A stretch of DNA of 64,000 bases, from assembly GCA_030062745.1 (NCBI GenBank), contig CP099840.1, positions 35,343,101-35,407,100 on the forward strand, given 5' to 3'. Of the stretch, positions 38,701-44,596 are shown piece after piece (the first letter of the stretch is position 1; every line of letters begins with the position of its first letter). Position numbers and translations under genes: made by a program. Source of the stretch: Capitulum mitella (taxonomy: Eukaryota > Arthropoda > Thecostraca > Pollicipedomorpha > Pollicipedidae). The notes beneath the pieces are model-generated. The model saw only the letters and a program-made list of their open reading frames with translations. It made no database searches and was not told where the DNA came from.

Positions 38701-40660
38701 CCTTAGTCCGGGTGCGATCAGATTGCCAGCCGTAGCTCGCCGTAAGCAGAACGCAACGACCGTGTCCGTACCAGCCCATAGAGCAGGTAGAGCAGCGACC
38801 ACACCAACTTTGAAATATTTAATAACATCAGCGTTGCGACGTTGCACGGAAACAAAATGACCAAAAAATAGTGCTGGCCCTCCCGTCAGCGTGATCAGGT
38901 TAAAAAACTAACGTTAGCGCCTACAGCCATTCTTGCAGAAATGGCTTTCGTCAATGAATTGACAGTATTTGACGCATGTGAAGACGGCGACGCATTCGCA
39001 GTCATATTCGTTTCAATTTCGGGGGAAACTTTGTCCATGTGTCAAAAGTGCAGTTAGTCATGGATCTAAAGTCCAGTTTGCGAGACGTGCCTTTGACCTC
39101 CAGAGAGAGACCGTAGGGGTCAGAGAAGCCTTTACAGATGGCGAATTAGCAGATCTCCCCCAAGAAACTTGGTTGCACGTTTGAAGTACATGCGGCAGTT
39201 ATATTTAGAATAGTTGCTGTCGACATGGTGAGGCACGGAGGTAACAGGTCTAAATCATGTCACGAAAGATGGTTTCCGAGACTTCCTGTGGCCAGTTTGG
39301 TCGCTTTTCTGGTACTGCTGCGTCGAATTCGACCACGGAGGTCGAACATCACGGCGCGGATCGTTGTCATTGGGTTCACACAGAACGGGCTCGAAGGTTT
39401 GTGTGACGGCTACTGGTAAGTTTTTCCAGATAGCAGCCTCCTGTTTATCTCAAATTTGACCAAGATCATTAAATATATTGAAACTTTCATGCATCGTTAT
39501 CGATGACCAGTACCGATAAGTTCGAAAACGCTTCCGTATTACGAACCTCAAATTTAACCCCCTAGGCCCCTAGTCAGGTGTCAGGTCACCTGACTAGGGA
39601 CTCCTAACTGGATCCAATGACATCACATTCGACAACTCTGAGGAACGACTCCCGGCATCCTTGGCCGCAGAGAAGTTCTCGCTATTTTGGCGTCATGTTT
39701 AACAATCAGTGGAAAGTGACGGGCAAGTTCACAGTGGCCGATACTGGCATCATGTGGATCATTTTCAGAAGAGCTACTGGCAGGCTTCGCCGCAGTGGCG
39801 CTCTCGCTGTTTTGCACTCTTATTACATCCCAGCATTTTGCCCCAGTATTTCGGTGTGCTAGCTGGCTGTACCCACCTGCCTGGCCATGTCCCTGAAGGC
39901 ACGGTAGCCACGTTAGTCGGTGTACCATTTCTCCCCGTATTCGCTTCAGTTTGTCCGGTTATGATAACGGCACAAAAAAGCGTGGCCACGAGTCAAGGTT
40001 TTTAAGCTTTTCTGTTAAACGGGTATTTTATTATGACAACACGACCGGTTCTCGGTTCTGACTGCGTGACTAGTGTGGTTACCTGCGCAAAACGTAGACA
40101 GTGAGCACAAAGTCCATCTAGGTCGCAAAATCATATCATGTGGCGAGCCTGATAATCTCAGGGCGTATTTCTCGTTGCATGAGGATGAGCGAGCGAGGGC
40201 CACTCCACAAGATATGACGTAATTTTTGTCGAAAATACGCACTGCCGCGAGAAGTCGAAACCAAGGCCGCCGTGCGTCCATCCTTTCAGATACATAATAG
40301 CCGGGAGACGGGAAGCGGTAGTCATATAGCCCGGTAGTGTAGTGTAGCCCGCCAGTGGTGTATGACGCGTTTGTGTGCGTGAGTCAGAGTGTAGGAGATA
40401 ACATTGCATGGCAAATATTGACCAATATCATTCTAACAGCGACCTCGTATTTTCGCTCAAACTTGAGGCCACAATACAAGGACGGAGACAGTGTTCACAA
40501 AGGGCTTGAGGGCTCGATCGACATGAGCGCCGAACAACACACAAAACGAAACTCCATGACGACCGGCACGCTCTTTTCTAAGCCGAAGGACGCTTGCCTT
40601 TAAGCCGAGACGGAGACGGATGAGATGGAGACGGAGACGGGCACGGAGACAGAGACGGGG

Positions 40661-40758
<98 letters not shown>

Positions 40759-42735
40759 CGGAATCGAGCGAAGAGCCGATTAGTTTCCGGGAGAAGGACC
40801 TCAGCAGTTCACACAAGAGGATGATTGCCACTTCGGACGGAGTCTCCCGCCTCCTCACGCAGCGGACAAGCGGCTCTGAGAGCGGAAACCATTATGATAG
40901 CAGAAACCTGAGGGCGAAACATGCCTCGTGACGGCGCGTGCGGATGGTTGGTAGGATCTGCAGACACGTGCTATTAGATTAAATGTAAGAAAACAAAACA
41001 CTCGGCGTAACAGCGTTTAAAGACATCATTTACATTGCCTCCCCAAAGGCATCGTTATGGCACTTGATCCCGTAAGAATGACTGGTACTCCAGGTTTAAT
41101 TGGACAGGTCAAAGCGACAAGCCCATACTAACAACAGAGGCCGGAAAAAACCGCTGATTTTCGCGAGCTTGCAGGTTTGTTTACACACCAGCATTTCTGG
41201 ATCTAGACCACGTGCGCAAGTGGGTGTGGGGCAAAAGGCCATGCGTTGTTACGAAAAAGTTTTTTTTTTAACAAAATATCTGCAACTTCTGTCGGACAGC
41301 GGGAGGAAGGAGAACGATACGAGCTTTCCAACGAAAAGGAGATCCAAAGCCCGATGGCCCTCCTGAATCTGTCAGTAGACATCAGAGGCTACAATGAAGA
41401 AAGAGGTAATGGCTCTCCATGCAAGCATTTCTTCATCGTATGGTCAGCAGGGACGTAATTTTCACAGATGCCTCCCCACTCGCGGGAATGGGATAGGATG
41501 GCCACGATTATTTCGAAAAAGAGAAAATCACGTTCGCCTTAACGCATATACCTCCTCAAGACGCGGACGGTAAAATACTACCTTTACGTGCATCCATAAT
41601 TGTTGAAAACCACACAGAAAGCAACAAACACAAAACGAGACATTGGTTTCCACGCATCGTGAAAATTCACATGATGCACGGAAGCCCACAGTACGAAGCA
41701 GTAATTTCACACCAAAACAGAAAAGTGGCCAGCGTCGACTGGGTTTCCGACGGCAGGGCTCCACATTTAGTGCATCACGCTCTTCACAGTCATCGAAAAC
41801 TTTGGTTCCATGACGTCTATACATAAACGGTTCAACCCTCAGCAAGCAGGGCAACCACACTGAGCAAGACCCGGGCACGCAGATGCAACAGCTAAGACTA
41901 AAACAACAGGAAGCATCTGTGTTGCATTCGGCTCAAAACTGTTGGTTCGACTTCATCATCCTAAATTTGCCTATGTAAAATTTGAGATCTCCATGCTAAA
42001 TACTCTTCAGGCGTGAACGACAGTCAGAATTTCCCATTTCGAATCGAGAGGTCTGCGTTTCGCGGGGCGCCTGGCCAGTCCAAAACGCCACGGCCGGCAG
42101 AGAAAAAAACACGGCTGTTCTCAATAACACATTTATTGCACTTGGCTTCACGAGCGAGCCCCGAACACACAAAAGGTCAATCTTTTACGAATTTGGACGC
42201 CGTGGTGCAGCACCGGCGAGCATCACCACTGCTCCGTATCAGTCCAATCCAGACTTACTCAACGTTTATTCGCACATCTCCCCGCCAGGCACCACACCGG
42301 ACTGGGAACAAAGCTCCGGATCCGTCGCCACAAATGTTAAGCGCGAACACTCACGTTAATAACGACGTCCACACAACATGCTGGGTAGTTCAAAGGTTTT
42401 GCGGCCACAAAAACTCACATTTCCAGGCAGGCACTATGGACACACGTCAGGCGCATGCAAACACGGGTCAGACACGAATACACCTCCGGAGAGGGCCGCT
42501 CCGCGCCGCAACCGGCAACGCGGCCCGGGCGGGCCGGCCGCCGGCCGTCACACCCGGCACTCGTCCACACATAACAGAGACGGCCCACGGCGGCACGGCA
42601 AGCGGCACGGCCACACGCGAAAACCAGCGCCCGTCGCCGCGGCTTACCGAACGTGACGGCCGGCTGTCGGACCGAGTGGGCCGAGGAGCGGCGCCGGCCC
42701 GACGCCGAGGCCGGCCCGCTGGCTGTGCAGCCCAT
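1..42735 (-). CDS. PDE8: PDE8-type cAMP phosphodiesterase (whole spliced gene, 3' end off window)
   Basis: Seventeen exons that I could assemble encode about 793 codons without an in-frame stop; one small exon between the first exon and the receiver-like domain is missing. Domain order matches animal PDE8A/B: Met-Gly-Cys N-terminus, receiver-like (REC) domain, PAS domain, basic linker, HD-type PDE catalytic domain. PDE8 enzymes hydrolyse cAMP with high affinity and are insensitive to IBMX (family knowledge). Catalytic hallmarks seen are [15 protein letters not shown], the metal-binding Asp in IKCADVSNP, and the invariant Gln in IPKSQ. All exon junction phases agree (checked base by base), which is the main support for the model. 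The gene lies tail-to-head with FBPase on the same strand. The C-terminus continues past position 1 with an acidic, proline-rich tail. Vertebrates have two paralogues; I cannot say A or B, and a single invertebrate PDE8 is likely. Confidence 0.93.
185..520. repeat. Minisatellite, ~32-bp degenerate units
   Basis: About ten imperfect units built on GTCAGAGGACCCGGCAGA followed by a GGTYCATCACA-like segment. It starts within about 20 bases of the acceptor of the last visible PDE8 exon, so it forms most of the 3' part of that intron. Open frames over it on both strands are a by-product. Confidence 0.85.
731..860 (-). CDS. PDE8: PDE8 exon: invariant glutamine segment
   Basis: Acceptor CGTTCCAG, donor GTGAGT. 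Reads [18 protein letters not shown], then [21 protein letters not shown], matching [35 protein letters not shown]. The Gln of IPKSQ is the purine-selective invariant glutamine of the PDE pocket. Confidence 0.95.
1238..1393 (-). CDS. PDE8: PDE8 exon: catalytic domain, second metal Asp
   Basis: 52 codons, acceptor GTCGACAG, donor GTAACC. Reads [20 protein letters not shown], then [16 protein letters not shown], matching ILIKRMMIKCADVANPCRP ... LCIEWAGRISEEYFAQ. The Asp of CADVSNP is the second conserved metal-binding aspartate. Confidence 0.96.
1394..3957 (-). other. PDE8 intron without recognised genes
   Basis: A 2.56-kb intron on the minus strand. No exon-like alignment was found. 2,754-2,850 holds a short cluster of imperfect repeats of the type CTAAGATGACCT and AGGTCA. 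3,476-3,874 is open on the plus strand but resembles nothing I recognise. Confidence 0.6.
3958..4094 (-). CDS. PDE8: PDE8 exon: catalytic domain, [10 protein letters not shown] segment
   Basis: Acceptor TGCCGACAG, donor GTAATT. Reads [22 protein letters not shown] and [12 protein letters not shown], matching [29 protein letters not shown]. It ends at phase 0 with SVTDDE. Confidence 0.95.
4190..4345. repeat. GC-rich minisatellite, ~27-bp units
   Basis: Five near-identical copies of a unit containing CTGGAGTCTCCCCACTGCCG, joined by GCGGCCGCG. It lies in the intron between two catalytic-domain exons. The units contain NotI-like and SacII-like CpG-rich motifs. Confidence 0.9.
4613..4740 (-). CDS. 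PDE8: PDE8 exon: catalytic domain, LYND...ESHHAAF segment
   Basis: Acceptor GATTGCAG, donor GTGAGC. Reads [19 protein letters not shown], then [13 protein letters not shown] and DDRVNIFK. It matches NSFLCNAGSELAVLYND ... VLESHHTALAFQL ... NIFK. The intron that follows contains a GC-rich minisatellite. Confidence 0.95.
5399..5576 (-). CDS. PDE8: PDE8 exon: metal-binding core of the catalytic domain
   Basis: Acceptor CCGCAG, donor GTGAGA. Reads [21 protein letters not shown] and later [10 protein letters not shown]. These are the first His of the PDE metal site (HNxTHA) and the HDxDHxGxxN signature that binds zinc and magnesium in class I phosphodiesterases. All signature residues are intact, so activity is expected. 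Confidence 0.96.
5793..5893 (-). CDS. PDE8: PDE8 exon: catalytic domain, [10 protein letters not shown] segment
   Basis: Acceptor CCACTGCAG, donor GTACGT. Reads [16 protein letters not shown]..., then LENWLNLI, matching RPLVYLGLKVFSRFGV ... LRAWFQVIE. The split Arg (CG|A) and Glu (G|AG) codons join its neighbours in frame. Confidence 0.94.
5894..6873 (-). other. PDE8 intron, no features seen
   Basis: A 980-bp intron between the exons ending at 6,874 and starting at 5,893. I see no tandem repeats or coding similarity, only an AT-rich stretch around 6,240-6,360. Confidence 0.6.
6874..7064 (-). CDS. PDE8: PDE8 exon: entry to the catalytic domain
   Basis: Acceptor GCTCGACAG (phase 0), donor GTGAGC. 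The first part is low-complexity ([18 protein letters not shown]) and the second reads [23 protein letters not shown], matching [23 protein letters not shown]. An acceptor at GGCAG about 46 bp downstream is possible but would break phase with the preceding exon, so the longer exon was chosen. The Ser-rich start replaces the LRRLSGNEY stretch of vertebrates. Confidence 0.85.
7650..7980. repeat. Degenerate T/G-rich tandem repeat
   Basis: Ten or so diverged units of the form CGTCTGTGTTGTGTCTGTCTGATTTG or CCGTCCGTGGTTTG, in the PDE8 intron between the exons at 8,019 and 7,064. Unit length drifts between about 27 and 36 bases. Confidence 0.75.
8019..8141 (-). CDS. PDE8: PDE8 exon: [14 protein letters not shown] segment
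   Basis: 41 codons in phase 0/0, acceptor CCATCAG, donor GTGAGC. Contains [14 protein letters not shown] (PDE8: [14 protein letters not shown]) and ends NDLLGALLA, equivalent to SDLVGGLMTDG. Confidence 0.93.
8400..8536 (-). CDS. PDE8: PDE8 exon: linker to catalytic domain
   Basis: Acceptor TCGTCAG, donor GTGAGC. Reads [13 protein letters not shown]... (RRAS is another basic phosphosite-like motif), then [17 protein letters not shown] and VAQALEK. This matches PDE8 [17 protein letters not shown] and VAEALDR. The first two bases complete the Gly codon begun in the previous exon. Confidence 0.93.
8720..10230. mobile_element. Possible ~1.5-kb element with 36-bp inverted ends
   Basis: 8,720-8,757 (CCTTCGCTTACCGGGGAAGG...TTCTCGAG) and 10,195-10,230 are inverted copies with a few mismatches. 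The interior is AT-richer than its surroundings and full of AGGTCA-type hexamers. No transposase frame is visible. It may instead be two separate copies of a repeat in opposite orientation. Confidence 0.45.
9660..9713. repeat. Palindrome with AGGTCA core
   Basis: Perfect 11-base arms CTTTGAAATGA and TCATTTCAAAG enclose TATCAGGTCACG ... TTAAGGTCATG. AGGTCA is the nuclear-receptor half-site (established). A regulatory role here is unproven. Confidence 0.6.
11215..11505. repeat. 25-bp minisatellite with GGTACC core
   Basis: About eleven units of CTGATCTCGGCTGAGGTACC plus GGTAC, in the PDE8 intron between 11,905 and 8,536. The longest minus-strand frame across it encodes a repeating GYRYLS/EIRVPVP peptide, an artefact of the repeat. 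Confidence 0.92.
11905..12044 (-). CDS. PDE8: PDE8 exon: end of PAS and basic linker
   Basis: Acceptor GACACAG, donor GTAATC. Begins with [12 protein letters not shown], corresponding to PDE8 KIRHFVSLKKLC, and ends [12 protein letters not shown] plus one base. RKPS-F is a PKA-type site in the position of the phosphorylated RKES site of mammalian PDE8 (family knowledge; phosphorylation here is inferred). A second possible donor, GTCATG, lies 13 bases downstream. Confidence 0.87.
12307..12536 (-). CDS. PDE8: PDE8 exon: PAS domain core
   Basis: Acceptor GCCGACAG, donor GTCAGT, 76 codons plus two bases. Reads [19 protein letters not shown]..., then [17 protein letters not shown], matching PDE8 YVNPAFERMMGY ... 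GKEWQGVYYARRKSGDS. PAS in PDE8 is a regulatory sensor and protein-interaction module (family knowledge). Binding residues cannot be judged here. Confidence 0.93.
12773..12940 (-). CDS. PDE8: PDE8 exon: REC-PAS connector and PAS start
   Basis: 56 codons, phase 0 at both ends, acceptor TACGACAG, donor GTAAGC. Reads [15 protein letters not shown]..., then [13 protein letters not shown] and [13 protein letters not shown]. This matches PDE8 ENSSIIACYNEL, LRACNSVFTALD and EAIEITSDD. It holds the conserved connector helix and the first strand of the PAS fold. Confidence 0.93.
14016..14070 (-). CDS. PDE8: PDE8 exon: end of REC domain (55 bp)
   Basis: Acceptor CGTTCCAG and donor GTGAGT. Reads [18 protein letters not shown], matching the end of PDE8 REC (...EEASVLPLLHAGFNR). 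Two in-frame stops lie just upstream of the acceptor, so the exon start is well fixed. Ends in phase 0. Confidence 0.87.
14619..14681 (-). CDS. PDE8: PDE8 exon: REC helix 3 region (63 bp)
   Basis: A small exon after a 59-bp intron with a good pyrimidine tract (CCCCCTCTAG). It completes the Leu codon of the previous exon and reads [17 protein letters not shown]..., then stops after two bases of a codon at donor GTACGT. It aligns with the PDE8 helix AEALCRSIR and following loop. It was recognised only through phase and length consistency, so it is weaker than its neighbours. Confidence 0.72.
14741..14928 (-). CDS. PDE8: PDE8 exon: first part of the receiver-like domain
   Basis: Starts VLLWFSRSD after acceptor CCGACAG (phase 0) and ends ...TGAPA plus two bases before donor GTGAGC. 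It matches the PDE8 REC segment VLLxFxKED ... IVIDHR (here LVIIDQR). An earlier GT at 14,760 would also splice, but only the 14,740 donor keeps the frame into the next exon and gives a REC domain within one residue of the human length (52 versus 53 residues from the IID motif to GFNR). The start at 14,949 (acceptor CTGAG) is an alternative that adds seven codons. Confidence 0.88.
17308..17411. mobile_element. Foldback element (hairpin, ~45-bp arms)
   Basis: Left arm 17,308-17,354 (GCAACACATAAACATTACAC ... TCGATATCCCCCG) pairs with right arm 17,366-17,411 with about 7 mismatches around an 11-base loop. No target duplication was identified. The structure fits a small foldback or MITE remnant. 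Confidence 0.75.
20035..20745. mobile_element. Possible ~0.7-kb element with CTGAGGRTTC inverted ends
   Basis: The left end ACTAGAGCTGAGGGTTCGGA and the reverse complement of the right end, ACTAGAACTGAGGATTCAAA, match over about 17 of 20 bases. Both ends are followed inward by clusters of ATTCGAAT-type words. No coding frame for a transposase is seen, so it would be non-autonomous. Confidence 0.55.
21320..21830. repeat. 33-bp minisatellite, each unit with a TGACGTC
   Basis: At least 13 units, e.g. TGACGTC at 21,329, 21,362, 21,395, 21,428, 21,466, 21,498, 21,531, 21,564, 21,602, 21,634, 21,710, 21,740 and 21,778. The rest of the unit is CCGACAACCCCGCCTCTGCA or a close variant. TGACGTC is a CRE-type core (CREB/ATF site). 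The long frames across this block are repeat artefacts. Confidence 0.93.
21946..22148. promoter_or_regulatory. Three perfect CRE octamers (TGACGTCA)
   Basis: TGACGTCA at 21,946-21,953, 22,092-22,099 and 22,141-22,148, just after the CRE-like minisatellite and spaced in ~50-150 bp diverged units that also carry CAGCTGGGGTGACG-like words. These are probably old diverged members of the same array. Binding by CREB/ATF is inferred from the motif only. Confidence 0.5.
22326..22512. repeat. (TA)n / ATACAT microsatellite
   Basis: Nearly continuous TA dinucleotides with ATACATAC and AGATAT interruptions, followed by a short GT run. Confidence 0.95.
22940..23165. repeat. Degenerate CCGTCTACCGG-type repeat
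   Basis: Weakly tandem words such as CCGTCTACCGGGCAG, ACGTCTACCGGCC and CCGTCTTCCGCACGG. They are similar in flavour to the repeats at 185-520 and 7,650-7,980. No gene is seen. Confidence 0.45.
24211..24676. mobile_element. hAT-type MITE, copy A
   Basis: Starts CAGGGGCGTCGATTTC and ends GAAATCAACACCCATG (inverted). Flanks are CTTCAGCG (24,203-24,210) and ATTCAGCG (24,677-24,684), an 8-bp target duplication with one mismatch, as hAT elements produce. The interior is alignable along its whole length to copy B and contains an (AT)n run at about 24,403-24,470. Confidence 0.85.
27737..27781. repeat. (ATATC)n pentanucleotide microsatellite
   Basis: About nine ATCAT/ATATC units with one G interruption. 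Confidence 0.9.
29279..29398. repeat. Short tandem repeat, ~30-bp units
   Basis: Three to four units of the type CAGCTCGGACTGTGTTGCCGTTCGGTCCCA with 20-30% divergence. Confidence 0.75.
29532..29967. mobile_element. hAT-type MITE, copy B
   Basis: Starts CAGGGAAGTCGATTT and ends AAATCGACACCCCTG. Flanks CACCATGC (29,524-29,531) and CATCATGC (29,968-29,975) form an 8-bp duplication with one mismatch. It shares shared blocks such as TTCTCAACGAATTTA, TAGATACATCG and GACTTTATTCTT with copy A in the same order, with (AT)n at about 29,711-29,755. Confidence 0.85.
30401..30408. promoter_or_regulatory. CRE octamer TGACGTCA
   Basis: Perfect palindromic CRE within a GC-rich stretch of the PDE8 first intron, upstream of the 32-bp minisatellite. 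Motif evidence only. Confidence 0.4.
30470..30760. repeat. 32-bp minisatellite
   Basis: About nine highly similar copies of CAGCTCGTCACAGCGCTGCT plus GAGTGTCCGGCT. There are no unique spacers, so this is not a CRISPR-like array. Confidence 0.95.
30780..30925. repeat. ~35-bp G-rich tandem repeat
   Basis: Four units containing CGGGAAGGGGGAGATATGG and GATTCCTGTCTCGG, directly after the previous minisatellite. Confidence 0.85.
31790..32250. other. CpG-dense block 1 in PDE8 intron 1
   Basis: Very high G+C and CpG content with overlapping open frames in most registers and no recognisable protein. It resembles a CpG island; an alternative first exon or promoter for PDE8 is possible but not shown. 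Confidence 0.45.
32378..32745. repeat. 27-bp minisatellite (open on both strands)
   Basis: About thirteen copies of AGCAGTTCTGCAGGGATCGG plus ACAGCTG. Because the unit is nine codons long, both strands stay open in several frames (repeating nonapeptides such as CRTAQLSDP). This is a repeat artefact rather than a gene. Confidence 0.93.
33300..34960. other. CpG-dense block 2 in PDE8 intron 1
   Basis: 1.6 kb of extreme G+C and CpG with long meaningless frames on both strands. It contains a perfect CRE (TGACGTCA, 33,934-33,941). No family similarity. A candidate alternative promoter, by inference. Confidence 0.45.
37930..38170 (-). mobile_element. Possible decayed non-LTR reverse transcriptase C-terminus
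   Basis: On the minus strand a short open stretch reads [20 protein letters not shown], resembling the conserved end of LINE reverse transcriptases (xRSFxxxxxRLWNSLP). A stop and a frame change follow. If real, it is a short fossil; the match is brief and from memory. Confidence 0.35.
39569..39598. repeat. Perfect 12-bp-arm palindrome
   Basis: CCTAGTCAGGTG and CACCTGACTAGG around a 6-base spacer TCAGGT. Could be a stem-loop or dyad protein site; no gene nearby. Confidence 0.7.
40606..40756. repeat. (GAGACG)n then (GA)n microsatellite
   Basis: About 50 bases of GAGACGGAGACG-type units followed by roughly 95 bases of pure GA. Confidence 0.97.
42648..42735 (-). CDS. PDE8: PDE8 coding exon 1 (MGC N-terminus)
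   Basis: The ATG has a good context (G at -3, G at +4) and opens MGCTASG..., a Gly-2 myristoylation / Cys-3 palmitoylation type start. PDE8A and PDE8B begin MGCAPS. The exon contains GRRRSS, a possible PKA site, and ends ...PAVTF plus one base before the donor GTAAGC. In human PDE8 the stretch just before REC reads VQFG or VRIG, so VTF-G is the expected place for this junction. Length is 88 bp, ending in phase 1. The frame upstream of the ATG stays open to about 43,035, so a longer N-terminus cannot be excluded, but the MGC start fits the family. The distance to the next recognised exon is 27.7 kb. Confidence 0.75.
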
Positions 42736-43890
42736 GGCCGGGCCGAGCTCGCCGCAGCGCTGCGGGCGGCCACCTGCCGGCGCCAGACAGGCACTGTTGG
42801 CGTCCTCGGCCACTACGTCCTGCAACAGATGGCTGGTGGCCTGCATCTGGCACTGGAAGATGCAGTCACACAGAGGGGCTCTTTCCAAAATGAAACTCAT
42901 TAATTTTAGATAAATCCATGCAAATCCTTTCATTCTCCAGGACAAAACCCTTGCTCCCACAATCAACATCAATTGGTGCACCCTCATTCTGCTATCATGA
43001 CTGAATGAGTAACTTATAACCAGTGAAAAGACCATTACAAATACATCAGGTGAAGTGAGGGAACTCTACAAAAATCAAAACTCACAAAGATGCAAAAGTA
43101 AAAGCAAAAGTGATCTGAACTTTATCATTTTCTACAAATGAATGTTTTAAATTGACTACAACAGTTTTCTCATTCTTCTTCAAATGTTCTAAACTCTACC
43201 CAGTCAGAAAAGATACCCTTGTGTTGGGAAGATTGTGATATATGATATGGGGACACAATTTCAGTATGCACAAAGCATTTCTCTTGCCACTTTGAACAAA
43301 ATGTCCAGTAATGTGACACTAAAGCAGAGTATGGTGAATGAGTATAAATGGCAATATGATCAATTTTGCCATTCTTTGAAGGACTTGGTTAAAATCTTGA
43401 ATGAATATGCCATATCTGTTCACTTGCCACAGTTTGGTATGTAAAAGCCATCTAATTTTAATACATTACCTGCAAAGGCAACCATTAGAGCTTTGTTATG
43501 ATCTGTATTATCTATATAGTTATCAATGTAATTCATCCACAAAAACTTTATTAACCTATATAAATATTTAATTAATAAAGAATCTAAAATAAACATAAAA
43601 AACAATAAGCTAAACAAAAACTAAATTTTGTGGTAATAATGTGGGAGATACAAAATAATTATTCAGCACTGCTTTTGGTTTAGCAAGTGAATGAATGATG
43701 TTCAATGAAGTCTTGTAGTTTGCAGTCTGGGTAGTTAAAAAACTGGCAATAAGAATGGGACTTGGTAGTATGCATAGTTTTAACTTCTTGACAAGCAAAA
43801 CCAGCATGATACCTGCAGCAGCTTTACATACTAACCACTGTTTACTTTAAATCCCTAAAACAGTTTTGAAACAGAGGGAACTTACTTAAC

Positions 43891-43998
43891 TGATAAGGCA
43901 CATATGAAGATATAAGAGCCATATCATTTCTAGAAATGACCACTTTCTAGTCAATGCCTCTTTTTCCTACAGTAATGTTAGGAGCAAAGACAGACAGC
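43891..43998. repeat. Dispersed repeat, copy 1 (~105 bp)
   Basis: Shares CACATATGAAG, then TTTTTCCTACAGTAATGT and AGG-GCAA with 44,499-44,596 in the same order and spacing, about 75% identical by eye. Confidence 0.7.
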
Positions 43999-44498
43999 TA
44001 GTCATTGTTGAAAACAGCACTTGTTTGGAGGTAAATTTGGCTCTTATAAAGGATAAGGTTTTGTGTATGCTGATTACCCATCAGCATCTAACTGCAATGT
44101 TAGCAAGACAAAGTGGTAGGTGATGAGCATCCATGTTAATTATATTGTATTTGTTGATTCCAAATTCATTTTAATTTTGTTGCCTTCATGTTCCAATTAT
44201 TTTTATGTTCATTTATTTCACTGTTACTTAATATTCCATATCTCTATGAGCATTAATATGGCATTGTTTCCTTATTACTTTTTTGGCTATATATTTATCT
44301 TCTATTAAACTTAAGTCTAAAATATACTACTGAACAACTTTTGTTTGGAAACTATGATCTGACAATGCCTAAAATAGCATTCCTTCCTAAAATGGATGGA
44401 AACTTTTGAGAGAAATAGGACCCAAAATGGTCCAAAATGCTTCCCTTTCCCCCATGCACCTCCAACAGTGGAGGAGTCCCCACAGCCCTGAATATTAT

Positions 44499-44596
44499 AA
44501 AGACACATATGAAGGTATAAGCACTGCATCATTCCCAGAAATCACCACCTGCTGGTAAATGTCACTTTTTCCTACAGTAATGTCAGGGGCAATTTT
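44499..44596. repeat. Dispersed repeat, copy 2 (~100 bp)
   Basis: Direct-orientation partner of 43,891-43,998, with CACATATGAAGGTATAAG at the start and TTTTTCCTACAGTAATGTCA near the end. Confidence 0.7.

Larger units (their letters stand above)
14929..42647 (-). other. Giant first intron of PDE8
   Basis: 27.7 kb between the MGC exon and the first REC exon. A small exon (2+3n bases, about 32 bp) encoding the GPMRL-like segment should lie in it but I could not place it. Repeats listed separately occupy several kilobases. The parts at 15.0-17.3, 18.0-20.0, 24.7-27.7, 28.0-29.2, 35.0-37.9 and 38.2-40.6 kb show no coding similarity or strong structure that I can support. Confidence 0.7.

Noticed and set aside
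42013-42903. 296-codon plus-strand frame
   Set aside because: It runs antisense to the PDE8 first exon; only the minus strand shows a family-like N-terminus and a donor.
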